Shown: positions 16,301 to 31,300 of the stretch, piece after piece
Position numbering within the stretch: the stretch's first letter is position 1
Layout: each line of letters begins with the position of its first letter
NCBI RefSeq assembly: GCF_032118995.1
Contig: NC_092648.1
Coordinates: 22,906,450 to 22,970,449, forward strand
From: Asterias amurensis
Taxonomy: Eukaryota > Echinodermata > Asteroidea > Forcipulatida > Asteriidae
DNA: 64,000 nt
Direction: 5' to 3'
Program-made: the position numbers and the translations under genes
The notes under the pieces: model-generated
What the model was told of the DNA's origin: nothing
Seen by the model: only the letters and a program-made list of their open reading frames with translations
Database searches by the model: none

Positions 16301-19300
16301 GTGCATTGACCACGTTGCTGTCAATGACATGAAACGGAAACAAGGGATGAAAGAACAAAAACACTAGTATTTCATCAATAGAGATACACAAGAAGCAGGT
16401 TTTCTGTTGGTTTTAAAAGCATTGTGAAACTAAAAGCCACAATTTGAGTCCATTACTTCATAAATACGGTTGTGATGCAACTAAAGGGGAGGGTCATTGA
16501 AAAGTGCATTCATTCTTTTGGCAAACAACTTTGACGAATTTCATCACTTTGGATTCTGATAGTTCCGCGGGAGCAGCACTTATGATTACATTAATAAATA
16601 GTATACAATGAGGGCCTACATGTTGTGTTGTGTGACAACTTAATGTGAATTCGTGAACACGTTGAATTTTGTAGTCATCAATTTGTCAAGGGCAAGGATA
16701 CCTGAACTGAAGTGCAGTTAATTCTCAGGAGAATTGGTGAGTACAATGCACACGTAATAATGATGGTGCAAACATAATGAAGCAGTAAGTACCAGAAATG
16801 ATTGTGCTTGACATTAGTTGGCTGTACCACGTATCTCTGGAGGCTTGCACTCTATGGTTGCATAGACAGCTGTGTGAGATCAGTGTAGTGATTTAGGTTC
16901 CTACTGCCAAAATTTGGTCTTCCAAACTTTACAGTGGTAGCAGATTTGTAGAACCAATCAAAGTCTTATTCTTTTTTTTAAAACAAGAACAATGTGCAGT
17001 TTATTGAATTTCATTTACATGTAACATGTTACCCTCCTTCAAGCATGGAGCTCCATGCTTCAAGTAACTCATATGGCCAGCGTTTGAAGAAAGCCCACAC
17101 CTACACGTCTCCTCAGAGACAAATCCATCTTGTCTCACCACTTACTTTTGGGTCTTGAACCTCGGTCACATTTTGAAATCTAATCATCGATATGGTGTTT
17201 TTCTCCACTCACATCAGCTTTCAATCAGTACACACCAGCAGGCGTCCTGTGACCTCTTGTTCTATCAAATTTCATCTCCCTGTACCAATTCTGGTCGTCC
17301 CAAAACCCTGTATCGATCCTGTCTGGCTCAGGACATGCCGAAAAAATGAGTGAGCTTCCCCCCCAAATACCAAATGTTTTTAGGTGTCTTTTCACATTTG
17401 TGGCAGTCTGGTTCAAGGTGGATGACTGTGTCTTGTGAATGCCGAAGTGTGTACGTGCGATGCATTGTTTTCAGCCGAGTGCTTGCTTCTACGGCGGCTG
17501 GGGATTAGTGTCACAGGGATTGGATGCAGAGGATTTGGGATCAGAGCGGGATGTGGATGAGGAGGTAGTCTATTGTCGTCTGCCTTCGGTTCCAACATCT
17601 GCCGTGTGTGGTAACTTCCTGGTGAGTCCGTTGGGGACCTACATGTAGCGTTCAACACGGGTTGGGTCTGAAGCTGATATACGTTTAACTTTTACATGGA
17701 AACCTAACACCATGTGTGTGTGTGTGTAACTGGCTTGATAGCCGTTAAAGAAAAAGGTGTGGCACCCCCTGAGGAACTGTCCCAAGTATTTTGTTCGTCA
17801 CTGGATCTCAACTATTTATCCTCTGCACTTAATTTTGCTGGCTACATGTATCAATATTTACTGTTACAATTATACCGGCATTAACATTTCAAGAACTGTT
17901 GATCTTTTGGATTTAGCAAATTAGTTTTGTAATTTATTAATGAGCTGCCATGAGTGTGTCCTCTTGAGCTGTGAATGTGTTTACATTGTTCTTGTGTGAT
18001 CATTTGTTCTATAACTGCAATGTGTTTCAAAAAACACTTGTTTCCCAGCCTGACAGCAGCTCACGAGAGTGCCTGTACACAGTGTACTGTTTGATGTGAG
18101 TGGGACTTTTGCTTGGCCAATTTGAACAAGCAACTTACAAACATCATTAGTTATTTAAGAAAATGAGCACGCCAATTTACTTTTGATTACAAAGACCCTA
18201 ATGCAACTACATTGAGATTGTACAGTGAACCAGTGAGCGGTCATATCCCCATCATGATGTTGACATTTTCCACTACATATAACCAATAATTTCTGTGCCT
18301 GTTACTGTGGAGTGAACCAATCTGAAGATGAACCATGTTATTTTCAAGAAAATTTCAATATATATGATGACTTAGTGATAGAGTTTACATGTATTAGGTG
18401 ATGTACGATGTACATGTTATGTACATGTACATAAAACATGTATGTACACTACATGTGGTGTACCTTACAGTTTTGTTCACAGTACATTACATTACGATAC
18501 CATGGGAACCAGTGTAATGGCATCTTTGTCTATACACAGACTCACCATCACATTGCTGTTTCTGTATGTTGTGGAGTAACTGCATGGAGGCTCGTGTACT
18601 TTACATACAGTAATCCTTCAGAATTAATTCAATATTTATCAAATCAGTTATGAATTAAGGAATTTTATTTTGATAATCTAACATTGTACATGTACACACA
18701 TAAATACACTTGTGTACATGTATACAGTGGTGATTACAATTCATTTTAAATGGAGTTCACAATTTAATCTACATTATAATGACACTGTCCTTCATTGTTT
18801 TCCAATGACTTTTCTCAAAATCTTCAATGCAACTAAGTCTCAAAAGGCTGTTACTGGTACTACATGTAGAATTTGTTTTGAAGGGAAAATTTATTGACTT
18901 TTTTTATTGGCAGCTGTACGTGTTCATGTCAACAACATCCGTGTCTTCATCGGGATCCTGCTCGGAACTCTTAATTAAGCTTTCAGTGGTGTCTTGTTGT
19001 TTCTTAAAATAAAAGATTAATAGCTGTCAGATGGCCGTAAACAATATTTGATATGTCTGGTTGTTCCACTACCAGTTCTTTTTTAGAACCACCACAACGC
19101 ATAAAATGCTAGATTACCAGACAAAATAATATTTTTAACGGCGTTTTAATAATAAAAAAAAAACAGATTAGTTTTTTTTGTATTGCACATGTGCATGTAC
19201 AGTACTTGTACATTTTACATCGATATACGTAAACAAAATTTACGATGTCCAGTTTTTCGCTACCAGTTCATTTAGGAACGAATCAAAACAACATAAAGAT

Positions 19301-22300
19301 GGATTATTTTGGTGTTGTTTCCGCCATCCTCACTTTAAAATACTAGAGGACTAGACAAAACAATATTGATAGCCTGCTATTAAAAATGGAAAGAAGATTG
19401 GTTTAGACACTACATACTAAAAAAAAGGCCTACCTGTTAATTTACGTGAAGTGGTCAGGCCTGATACATGTACTTTGTCTTTGTAGAAGGGCAAGGAAAC
19501 TTTTCCTTTACTTACTGGAACAATTTAAGGGGCACCGAGGCAATGGCAGGGGGCATGGGGGTAATTCTCTGTTGCCTCTGTATAGGGTTTCAATTATTTA
19601 TGAAGTACATTTGCAATTAATATTTAACATAATTTTTTTTTCATGTTATGGTTTATTGTACGTTCCTTTCACAGAAGTGAAACAATACATGAATGTACTT
19701 CTGTACGATGACAAGCAATGACATAAATAAATGCAAATATGTGTACAAATGAAGAAAAAAAAATTCAAAATATGTACTTCAAAACAGTGTATTTTCAGCA
19801 TAATTTTACCATGCTCTTCACTTGTGTGTTAGTTTACGGTGTGTCATGGCCGAGCGGTTAGGAGCACCCGACTCTTTGATGTTTCTGATCAGCGTGATTG
19901 TGGGTTTGAGGTCCGGTCCTGTTCTAAGATTGGTTGTGCCTGAGAACCGGTTCACTTTTTCATTCAGCACCCACTTTCCTTTTACTTATTATGGAAGAGT
20001 AAGGATTAAGCCCAGTGTCACTCTTGTTTACAGGTTTCCTCAGGCTTGAGTGCTGCAGGTATTAAACTTTTAATTATCAGGAAAATAAAAGAATTAAAAA
20101 CATTCTACTAAAACAATATGTATTGACACGGGTGATTTAATCAGCCCTATATTTCTAATGAGTCGATATTGCTTACTGTTCACCATGTGACCTTAAAATG
20201 ACCTTTGTGAATCTTCAAGTTGCGACCAAAATAACTGAACAATTGTTTCTAGAACTTAGTGTAAAAGCAATTTAAAAAGTAGTAATTTACAGTTTTGTGG
20301 CTGTAAACTAGCTCCATTATTAATACAGTGCACTGCTTTGATTAACCCATTCATTGTAATTATCCCGACAGATAAAACACCTCAGCATATAAATCGGTCC
20401 ATATATATTATTAGGCTTCTACATGTATATGAACATATAATTCCTTTCATTGCTGGAGGTTCATATTGATTTGTTTCTACAGAGCATATGTTTTTAATGG
20501 GACAGTGGTATGGATTATTGTAATATATACGCTCTACAAAGCAAACTCCATTAACCTGTATTCTATGGGGTTGGAATTGGATTTTTAGCTTTGAACTTGA
20601 GACTATTGATGTTCACTTGATGTTTGCAGACACAAATAAATGGCTGTGACTCTGCAGGGCAATTATCTTGGAGATTGGAATAAATCTGCGGATATGTAGT
20701 TTTTGTATATATATATATATATATATTTTTTTAATATAGGCATCAGAGATTAGGAATATTTTTTGTGTTTTTACCAATACACTGGTATGTATTAAGCACT
20801 GAATACTCAGTACTTTCCTGAGTCCTGTGGAAACATAATCCTCATCTATATTACTTGGATGGGATTTGAACCCACAACATTTGTAATTCTAGAGCAGAAA
20901 TCTTACCAATAGACCACAATAGAGGCAGTTTGAATCGTATAATTTGCAGCGGGAACCTCTTAAAGTAGATGTTATTGTCCTCGTTTGTATGCATCAACCA
21001 CCCCCCCCCCACACCATCGCAGTAAAGCATTTAATGATGAAAGTAAAATAGATCATTTGAAAGTGGATCACAAGGAATTTTAAACCAATACATAATACCC
21101 AAATGGAGACCATTAGATATTGGTCAATTTTGTTTAGTAAACTTCATTCTACTTAATTTCTAATTTATCTACATGTACTAGTTTTTATTCCTATATCTAT
21201 AACCAAGCATTGAAATCTAACTGATTTCATGTAAGAATCCTAGCCAGACGTCATATGCACATGTATGTACATTCAAAAATACTGTGGTCAAATTTACCAC
21301 AAACTATGCCTGGATGTTTGTCCAAGCTTCCTATAATTGGTCCATTGAAAGGTAACCCAGTTTCAAGGCTCGTACCCCAGCAGGGGCGGGAACATGTATA
21401 TGCTGCATAGACACCCCCACCTCCTCCAGAGGTAAAGGTTAAGTGACTGACATGCTTAAGAAGTTTTGTTTTCTGTTTCACCTCCCTCTATGTCTCCAGA
21501 TACCACCCGGTGTAGACCTGTCACTGACGGAGCTCCAGGACATGGCTACCAGGCAACAGCATCAAATTGAGGCCCAGCAACAGACGCTGGTTGCTAAGCA
21601 ACAGCGACTCAAGTTCCTGAAGCAACAAGAAGTGAAACAGCAGGTGAGAAAAAAGGCGGGGCGAGGAGTCGGGGGGGGGGGGGGGAGTGCTTAGACAGAG
21701 GTGTTCAAAAGTGCATTATGTGGGATGGGTTGATTTTGAACTGGAGAGGTTTCAATCATCCTTGATGGACCAGTCATGAACCCATGGCCTGCCTTGTCTA
21801 CCACAGATGGTTCAATTCATTCTTTGTCTTCCTGAGAGTGATATTTTCATCTATTGTAGACAGGCATATGTTTGTCCTCAGTTGGTTAAAAAACAGCATG
21901 CAATGGCTTGGATGGTATGTGTTGACCCTGGTGTAGGAGCCCTATGACAGGTTTTTAAGTGGGGCTCCATTGTTGAATTTCATTGAAAGCAGCCATCTTG
22001 GCAATACTAATGGTAGATTGGCAGCACTTTTTTTTATGTCCCATTGTTTCATTCAGATTTTATTCTTTTGCTGCTACTACTACTTAAGGAGTGTTGTTAG
22101 TTTTTACAGTCTTGCAAAACAAAACAACCAATGGAATTTGTTTTAAATTGAATATCCTTCTCAGACACTTAAGTCAACTAAATAAACGTTAAGTATGTTA
22201 TGTCCACAGTCTCAAACTGTCATTCAACTTAATAGTTAATCAAATATTATGAATGCCAATTACATGATGTCATCCAACGAACATTGAAACACAAACACAC

Positions 22301-25300
22301 ATCGAGCATAACTTATATAAATTAGTTTAGCCTGTGAGTTCCAAAGGTTGGGCCTTTATAATTCTGTTTGAGTAATATTGCCATTGTATTGTACGGCTCG
22401 GGCGTACAGTACCTAATAACTAATAACGACAAGTGCATCCTAGTATGCTAAGTGCTTCAGGCTGCATGTTCTTTTTCATTAAGCACCAGGAAATAGCAGC
22501 CCTCAATCCCAATCACTGGGAACAAATCACCCAGACTCGACTGGCCTTGTTTCAGAATTTACAATGCCCCAGTGAACTCTGCATGGTGTTGAGGGCCTTG
22601 TGTTGAGGGGCTGCGTTGTTGATGACTGGGACCAGTGTGGCTGTTGGGCTGGGCTGTTGTGTTGGACTGGGCTGTTGTGTTGGATGCTTTCATTGCAAAT
22701 TGAAACAAAAATGGTGTACAGTCTACATGCAGCTGTCTATTGTCCATAGTGTGCGTGTACCATAAAAACACAACCGTCTCAAGGCTGATAGTTTGTGTGT
22801 TTTTCCACCCCATCAGTTTAGATGGGGTTGCATTTCCGAATGTGTAACATGAAGCGGTTTGTCTTGAAAGCCAGTTGTATAGTGTTTCGTTTGAAGGTTA
22901 GGCCCTAAGCATTAATAAATCCTTCCAAAAAATAATCAAATTGGAGTGGTTGATTGATTTCAATTGTTGGAAAATGGTTTTTATATATTGGAGATGATAA
23001 CATTACCATCTGATGTAGGCTGATCTACATTGCAGCTCTAGGTTATTAAGTCCTTTTGAGTGATTTACTAGGATTCTTCCTCAATTCCTTGCTCTATGTT
23101 CAATCTTACAAAATCCAACACCATTTGGTAAACTCAGCACCAAAACACTCTGATGATGACAGTGTGTGTGCTGATCCCATCATGGAGGTAGAAATTTACC
23201 TCCATGATTCCATGTAAAATGATGGTCTAACACAATCAAACAAAACATGCTGTTGGATTTTGTCGGGCTTGTGTGGTACATGTACATGTAGGGTTAATCG
23301 TGGTTACAATTATACTGTTTTGTACAAATAAGGAATATAAGGATACTCAACTTATGACTAACATTATTTTTTTGTTTTGTGTGTTACTTGGGTTTGTTTG
23401 TTGTTGTTGATGCTGTTATTGTTGTTACTGTTTGGTTTTTGTTGTTGTTGTCATTGTTTTTTGTTTTTTTGAGGGTTTTGGTTTTTATATGGTTGCTCAA
23501 TATATCAGTACGCCACTCAAGGATATTTTGGAATTGGCATTTGCTTGTTTTATTTTGTTTTGTCCTTGGCTCCTTTGTAGTAAAGTGAGCACAATGGCAT
23601 TTCTCAAGCCAGTGTAAACAATCCTTTGATTATACTTCAAGTTCATACATTCCAGCATATGTTATTGTGACAGCACTAGTGGTTTTAAAGAAAATACAAC
23701 ATTGTGAATGTGTAAATTTACACAACAAAGAGGCTCCTGGTTCTGTTTAATGTCTGTGTTATGTCTTGCAGTGTTGACCTTGTATGAGGTGTATAAACTG
23801 TAATAATCTGACAACTTGGGATTTCATGTTCCTGTGATCCTCTCAAGGTCTTCAAGATTACATTCTTGTGTGTTGTGCTGACCTCAGTTGTCACTCATAA
23901 AGAGCTGAGAACTTTTTTGTGAATGTACATGTATCCCCACGGGTATGTGCTCACTCACATCATGGAAATGTCCTTCCTCCATCCTCAAATGTACATGTAC
24001 CCTGCTTTTCTAAGCTGGGTTTTAACAGATTTTGTTTTTCGCAAGCAGAAAAAAAAAAACTGCCCTGGGGTTGTGTTGTTTTGAAGACACGATTATTTTG
24101 TATGGGGCTGTGTTGTGAAAATACGGTCATGGGAAGAAAATACGAACATCAATTGACATTACAACTTCTTATTGAAATGGAAAACTTGATCCTGAAATAT
24201 GGTCTGTTATTAATGCCTCAAACTACATGCAACAGCAATAGATAATTCCCAGTATACATTGTACATTCCCAGTATACTGTACACCATTTTTATAGGCAAC
24301 TTGGGTTTTGGCTTTAAGCTGTGTCAAGCGTTTTAATTTGTCAATGCAACAAATTGGTTCAACGACCAATCATGCAAGTAGTTTGACCAAAACTCCAAAG
24401 TGATGCACGCAAAAGCTACGCATTATGCATAGTTTTGCGTTAAAAAAACAATTATTATTGCCTGTTAAGATGGTCGACTATGCACAGTGTGATATTCATG
24501 TGGGAAATTTGAAGAAAAAAATAACTTTACAGTGTATGTCAAATAATCTGAGTAAAGGTCTATGAATTTAAAAGGCTTAATCTTTCAGTTAATATTGCAC
24601 ATTACATGCTAAGAACCTTTTAAAAAAGCAGATAGCCTTTACCGCCAATCACCTCTTTTACAGTACATGTGTATGTATGCTGGCCTACATGTAATTCATG
24701 TACTTCATTCATGAAGGGCATTACAGTTTTTCTTATCCAAAGACGCCTCTTATGAAGGAAATTTTTATTTGCACTGGCCCAATTCAAGGGGGCATCAAGT
24801 CAAATAATTACCTGGAGCATAACAGCACTTGCTTAGATTGCTTCCATAAAGTACCAGGCCTGTGTATGTTTTACACCCCTGGCAAATATTTGGCGTTAAT
24901 TTAAAGCTTAAGAAAAAAAGTCTTAGTCTAACAGTTGCCTTAGTATAGGTAATCCCCCTTTAGATGTACTATGTGTAGAAGAGTTTTATAGTTTAAACTG
25001 GGGAAACAAAGTTAAACTTATACTTTGGAAATGTCATAGGCACAGATTTGGCCCAACTCACTCAGATTTGACAAATCTTTTCATGCACTCCGAACCTGGG
25101 TCTTCACACAATTGACATTAAATTCTTATGAAAATTCCCTGAGCCAGCATTTCAATTGTCACCATGGCTGACTAGCCTCAGGCTTCATACCACTTAGCAC
25201 CCTGGCAGGGGTTTTAGACATTTGAAACGCACCGAACAAAAAAACACATTAAAAGTGGGTCATGAAACTCTCTGACAATGAGCACTAAGCTGGGGAGAGG

Positions 25301-28300
25301 AAAGAGCTGTGCTGGGCTAATCGGACTGAGTAACGGTTCAGTTTTCAAGTATTTATGGGCGAGCTGTGACCCAAAGAAAGAAGAAAGATATTGAATTGCC
25401 ATTCTTGATGCTGGATATCGCTACTTGATATCCATGTAGAAAGTCAAGCGTGCGGTGTGTGGCGTGCTGTACGTGGGGAGCCTTGACTTTGTGCATTGCC
25501 CCTGGTGGCGAATGGCCTTGGAGATTTTTAATTGGCCTTGCCAACATTTAGCATCCACCGCTTTGAGAAACCACAGGGTTCCTCGGCTCCATAGAGACTG
25601 TTGTTTGTCATGATGGAGGGGGGAAAAAATCGAAAAAATATAGCTTTCTGTCAAAACATCGGAACATGAAGAGCATGCTTGGATGCCTTACTTTGAACTG
25701 ACAGAAAGAAACGATATCAGAGGTTTCTGGCCGGTGCTCCTCCTCTTGTGCCTAATTGATGCAGTGAGGCATTGATTTGGATGAGACTCCTGTGGGGTTG
25801 TTCTTTACAAATGCCTGACTCGCAGAGAAATGTTATATTTGTAGATAATTCTTCTTTCTTCATGGAGGAACTATCGTCATCCTGTGTAAATAACTAAAAG
25901 CAAAATTTGTGTACTATTTTTTTGTAAACTATGGACTAAGCTATCTCTATGACTATTTGATCGTGATATAATGACAAAGAAAAAAGTATGACAAAAAAAT
26001 TTAAATAAACAAAATTTAAAACAAACATCAAGGGTCATTAAGGGAAAACTTTTGCATCATATAAAATTTGACATTTAAGCTAACAGTGTGCATTCTTGCT
26101 GGTATTTTTGGTAGTTGAAGCAGGACGCAATTGACGTCAAGAGCAATTTTTATTAAGTTTAATAGCATCATGGCTCCATTCAGGAATTATTCCGTTGCCA
26201 AGCTCAGGCAAGTGAGGATAGCGAACTGAGTTAAAGAGTCTCGCTCATGCACTGGAGAGAGAGAGAAACTAAAAACCAGGATCCTAATTTTGTAGTCGGT
26301 TTCATGGTTGGGAAAACATCTCGCTGAGTTTTGACAGGTGCTGGGTTCGGAAGCAGAGACACTTAACTTCCCAGTCAGAGTGACGCTCTGTGCACAATCG
26401 CAAACCAAATTTGGCCTGGTTTATGAAATCATGTACAGCTGAGTGAGAGAAAAAAATAGATATATTAAAGAAATAAGAGCGCAAGAAGCTGGGAAACATG
26501 TCAGAAAGCCATTACTACAACAGGGTTATCTACGTGATTTTGCACTGCAGTCTTTGCATTAATGGAAGCCATGGACCCCAGAGCGCGCTGTTTTAGATGT
26601 TTTAAAGACTTGTCTTCCATGACGATGATTGACTATGATTGGTCATGTGTGGGATGCATGGATGCATACTGTAGAGCTGTTTTCTAAATCATGGAGAAAG
26701 TGGCGACAATGAACACGGTGCCAATAGTAAAGCTCAAGAGACGATATGAAGAGACAGATTTATTATAGTAGAAATAATCAGTCAGAAAGACGAGGATCGT
26801 ATTACATGGCACCAAGTCTCCCCCCTTAACCCTACTCAGCGATAAGTGCTTCATTATAAAAACCCAAGGTACAAACCATCTTCCATTCTTTCTTGTGAAT
26901 TTTTTGGTTTGGTGATTTCTTTTTCAATAGCAAATGGCAGCAGAGGACGAGCGCTTGCGACATCTGCGAGACAAAGCGGACGCCCAGGAGCAGAAGCTGC
27001 GCAAGCTACGGTCCCTGAGGGGTCAGGCCGACTCCGCCAAGAGCTCTAATCACTCACTGTGTAAGTGGCTTTATTCATACAGCCTGGTGCTGTTCGTTGA
27101 GTATACTCAAAGTGTAGTTTATTTAAGATTTTGCAACTTCGAGTGCTTGTAACGATTCCGTAAATTTATTAGCTAAAAAGCCTTTCACTTTAAGGCAGCT
27201 GAGTGCACGTCCCGTATATTAATAAATAAATGCCAGTGACATGTACAGTTAAGTTTTTATTACAAAAAAATGTTGTTCTTTATTAACCATGGCATTGCCT
27301 TATGAATTATGCAGTGCATTGGAAGCTTTCAGTCACTACTTTTTCTAAAATACTGTAAATGAAACTTGTAGAAACAAAAGTCGAGGCATGCCCAAGTTCA
27401 TAGCTGACTTCCCAAGATATATTTGGTCACAACTTTCACAAAGGCCAAAGGTCATGTGGTGTGTTGTAACCAATAACAATGTGTTGTAAATAGGGCCAAT
27501 TTAATCAGCCCTGCCAATACACAGTCCAAAAATTGGGCCAATTTAAATTACAATGCTAGGGTTAAATACCACTTTAATACAATCATGCAATACTATAAAA
27601 ACAAACATTTTCTGACTGGAATTAACATTAAAAGATCTTGCGTCATTGAAAAGAAAGAAAGAAAACGGACAAAAAGAAACGTCTGTTTAAAATATGCAAA
27701 AACTCAAGGTATGCATAACTCAAGGTACGACCACATGACAGTGAAACTTGAAACACTCCCGCTGGGCTGGTTGTTTTAATGTACCCATCGTCACATCCTA
27801 TATTCCGCGATTTGTCAGAAACGATGAGAGAATATTTCCTCTCGTCAATTGACAAGAAGGGTTTGGCCAGCAGCATTCACGATGTAGCAGACACTCTCTG
27901 TCAGTTACTAACTGACAGAGAGTGTACCGGTATTCAGTTCTCAAATGCCATGACCCATCAATAGTATCTCTTTAGCTTGAAGCACTCCAAGTCTTTCTAT
28001 GGTTATTTTTGACAGATGGAAACTATTTTTTAGGGGGGGGGGTCACAAATTTGTTGCTTTTGTGAGTTTAATGCGGGCTTTCAACCGGATACAAAAACTT
28101 ATTTGCAAATTAAAATGTAGAAATGTGATTGTTGACAAAATTGACTGCACATTGTTCATTCAACACCAATGTATACAATAAATTAAATGTTTAGAGATGA
28201 CCACTTTTACATTACAAGTTTCATGTTATTTTGAGATGTGACATTTTCAAATACTTTTGTTTTGTTTCATCAAGTTGAACAACTTTGCTCAAGACCTTGC

Positions 28301-31300
28301 TCTATGATCAAATGAAAATGTTCATCTTCATAGTTTGATAGTTCAAAATAGTTCCAAAATGCTAAATTGCAAATCAGACAAGCTATTTGAATTATAGACC
28401 AATATGAATTAATTTTCATTAAGTAGGGACAAACACAGCTTTGATTAAAGTCACTTTGACAGGCCTTGATTTTGTCTTAAGTGGACAAGGCCATTTTCAT
28501 TTTGCAAGGGACATTTTCATAGGCAACTCTTTAAGTATGTGGGAAACTTTTGAAGAGGAACAAAGGCCAAGACCAGGACAACAGAAACTGTGGCCTCTGT
28601 ATCCTCCACGTCAGTCCAGGCTAGCTTTTAACTAAATATTGCCAGTGTTTTATTCATTTATTTGTTATAAATTAACCAAAACTGCCTTCTTTTCTATTGA
28701 ACCCAAACAGCCAACGAGTTGGACTCAGTCAGGACGCTGTTTACACAGAAAGAGAAGGAGCTAGCCCAAGCCGTGGCTAAAGTGGAGGAACTGACACAGC
28801 AACTTGACCAGCTGAAACAAGGAAACCTAAACGGTGTCAACGGAGATGTGTACAAGTCCCCAGCTAATGCAGAACTAGACAGGCTCAGAAAGGAACTATT
28901 AGTGAGTAGCCATAATTATATAATTCTATCCCTGTTTGTCAAGCATACTTAGACCATTCTGGTAACTTTCTCAACTCTCTGGATTCATACGATCGCTAGA
29001 GCTGCTTAAATTAGCACGAAGGGTTTAACTCAACAGAACGCTTTCTAGGCCTTCTCAAGCTCTGATTTGTACATGCGGGTTAAGAGAAGCAGTTATGTTT
29101 AAGTGCCTTGCTCAAGGACATGAGTTTCATGACCGGAAATTAAAACCCACACTCTGACTGTTGAGCCATCAGATCTTGATTCCGATGCACTAGACTACTC
29201 CGCCGTGGTATTTGCCATGTCTCAAACATGTACAGGCTTACAAACAGTTAAAGGTACAGGGCTATTGTTTTCAACTTGGTTACCATTCAAAAACTGTAAC
29301 TTTCCAATAAGACTTTCTTGACAGATGTCAGTTTTTTAACAATTTGTGCAAGGGTAAAATCTCTGTTAATTGCTAAAATTAACTGTACAAATCCGGAAAT
29401 AATATAGTTAGTAAAGTGATGATGTGTATGTCGTTTTACTTTCAGTTACGCAATAGGCTTAATGATGAGCAGAGTGCAACTCTACAAAAGCAGCAACAGT
29501 CAATGTTCCATCGAAAGGATGAGATGAATGTGATTGACAAACGCATTGAAGAGCTGACTGATAGATTGCGCAAGACAAGAAGCATGGGAAAACCTCAGTT
29601 ACCTTCGCCGGTGCCAAACATCAACAACAATGCACTGGTTCAGGGTGGATTGCCCAACGGCAATGCGGGGTTTGATAGACCTGGGTATGGAAACCAGTCA
29701 CAGCAATCCAGGGATATGGGTAAAAGGACTGATCCCAGAGGACCACAGGGTACCAACCATGGAAGGAGATCCCCCATGGCGAATGGTGACTTGTCTGGCC
29801 CCCCTCCAGCCAACGGTAATGGGCGTACCGGTCCTACAAACCGACCAATGCCTTCGAAGCCAGCAACTTTGTTTCCCACACAAAGCTTCAAACCTAGGAC
29901 AACAAACCAGAATGCCTCGTCAGTAATCCCTAGGCAGGGATCACCCATGTCGGCAAGCAGGCAACACCAGGTACCAGGTTCATGGCATTCCACATCTTTG
30001 GATAATACCCATCAGTCCCGTGGAAGACCAGAAGGTGTTAATGAAAGTGGTAGTGACACTTCCTCATTGACTGAGAATTCAAGCATTGATAGTGTACCAA
30101 CAAGTGCCCTGCCTAATCAACAGAATGGGTCTCAAGGACCCATTCGCAGACCTGATAACCGTGGCTCTCCAGTACCTCATAATCAACGACCAGGAAGTCC
30201 AAAGGCTTCCAGCCCTACATCTAAGGCAGATCCTAGGTTAACATCACTTTCAGAGAGACGAGCTGGTGATAGGACACCTATGTATAACCTTGCAAGCCTT
30301 GAAGCAGCTCTATCCCCACCCAAAGAGTTCATTGATGATACAAGCGGCTCACAACAGGGTGATTGGAGACAACCCAGCTACGCTCCAGGACAAGCTCCAG
30401 GAAGTCCATCTCGTCAGCCGTACAGAAATGGTATTGATAATGAGCCTGACTTTAGAACCAGGAGTGCAAGCACTGATTCTTTCGGGTCACAGGGACGCGG
30501 TGGTACCAGACAGCCTCCATCACCACAGGGGAAAAAGAAGCCGCCACCTCCACCAAGATCCCTTTCCACTGGATTGTCTGGAAGGTCTGATCCTCCCCCT
30601 CTTGGCTCTCCCTCTAGAGATGGTCCACCAGCACCAAATGGTCAGAGGTACCCTTCAGTGTCTAGTCAGCCCAATTCTGCACTCACTACTCAGACTTCAG
30701 CATCCTCCAATCATCCTGGCAGTCCTAAACTTTCCGGTGGTCGAAGCTCAGGTTCGTCCTCTCCTGTTGTTGTCAATTCCTCTGGCCCTGTTCCAAGGGT
30801 ACAGCCAGGGTCACCAAGTACAGTCCACCAAGCAAGACCAGGCTCCAAACCTTCCTCCCCTGTCAATCATGGCAATCCACCTCCTAGACCAGAGCTTCCT
30901 CAGCCGTATTCAGTCGGTGCTGCTACTGATCCAACCAAACCAAGGCATCAGAGATCACCCGCAACAGTGGGCATGTTTGTACCACCTCCCCCGGCCCAGA
31001 TGCGTAATTACAATCGTCCAAGCTATGAGCAAGGCCTGACGGTGACTGACGGGCAGCATAGGTCAAATCCTAGAGACCAACCGGAGAAAAAGCCGAATCT
31101 TGCTGCTAGGAGCCTCTTCCCAAATGCCCTTCGACCCAACCCACCTGGTAGGATCTCGCTGTCTGGCAATCAGCCGCAGCCCTTGCGTGAGGGTGAGGAA
31201 GCCGATCCGAACCGATCGTCAAGTCCACTCAACCTTCCCATGAGCCACCTGTACCATCACCCCGACCTGCAGAGGTTGCGCAACATGCCTCGTCCACTCA

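Larger units (their letters stand above)
4320..21499. other. 17-kb ASPP intron
   Basis: Apart from the two candidate exons and the repeats listed, it holds TACATG-rich stretches (5320-5345, 8799-8825, 18405-18445), direct repeats near 11505-11600 and 11795-11880 that begin cagtgttctccct, and a (TA)n run at 20707-20728. A decayed lead of a C run lies at 21001-21010. No other gene was seen on either strand. Confidence 0.6.
21644..29445. other. ASPP introns between coiled-coil exons
   Basis: Includes G15 at 21671-21685 immediately after a donor, a short duplication gggctgttgtgttgga at about 22640-22685, a GTT-rich stretch at 23395-23460, the palindrome at 27891-27925, G10 at 28033-28042 and an inverted SINE at 29085-29215. 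No further exon recognised. Confidence 0.6.

Noticed and set aside
29640..29993. Minus-strand ORF over the ASPP large exon
   Set aside because: Antisense shadow of biased coding sequence.
30266..31039. 257-residue ORF in another frame of the ASPP large exon
   Set aside because: A shadow of the Ser/Pro-rich coding sequence. The true frame has the PP1 motif and splices correctly.
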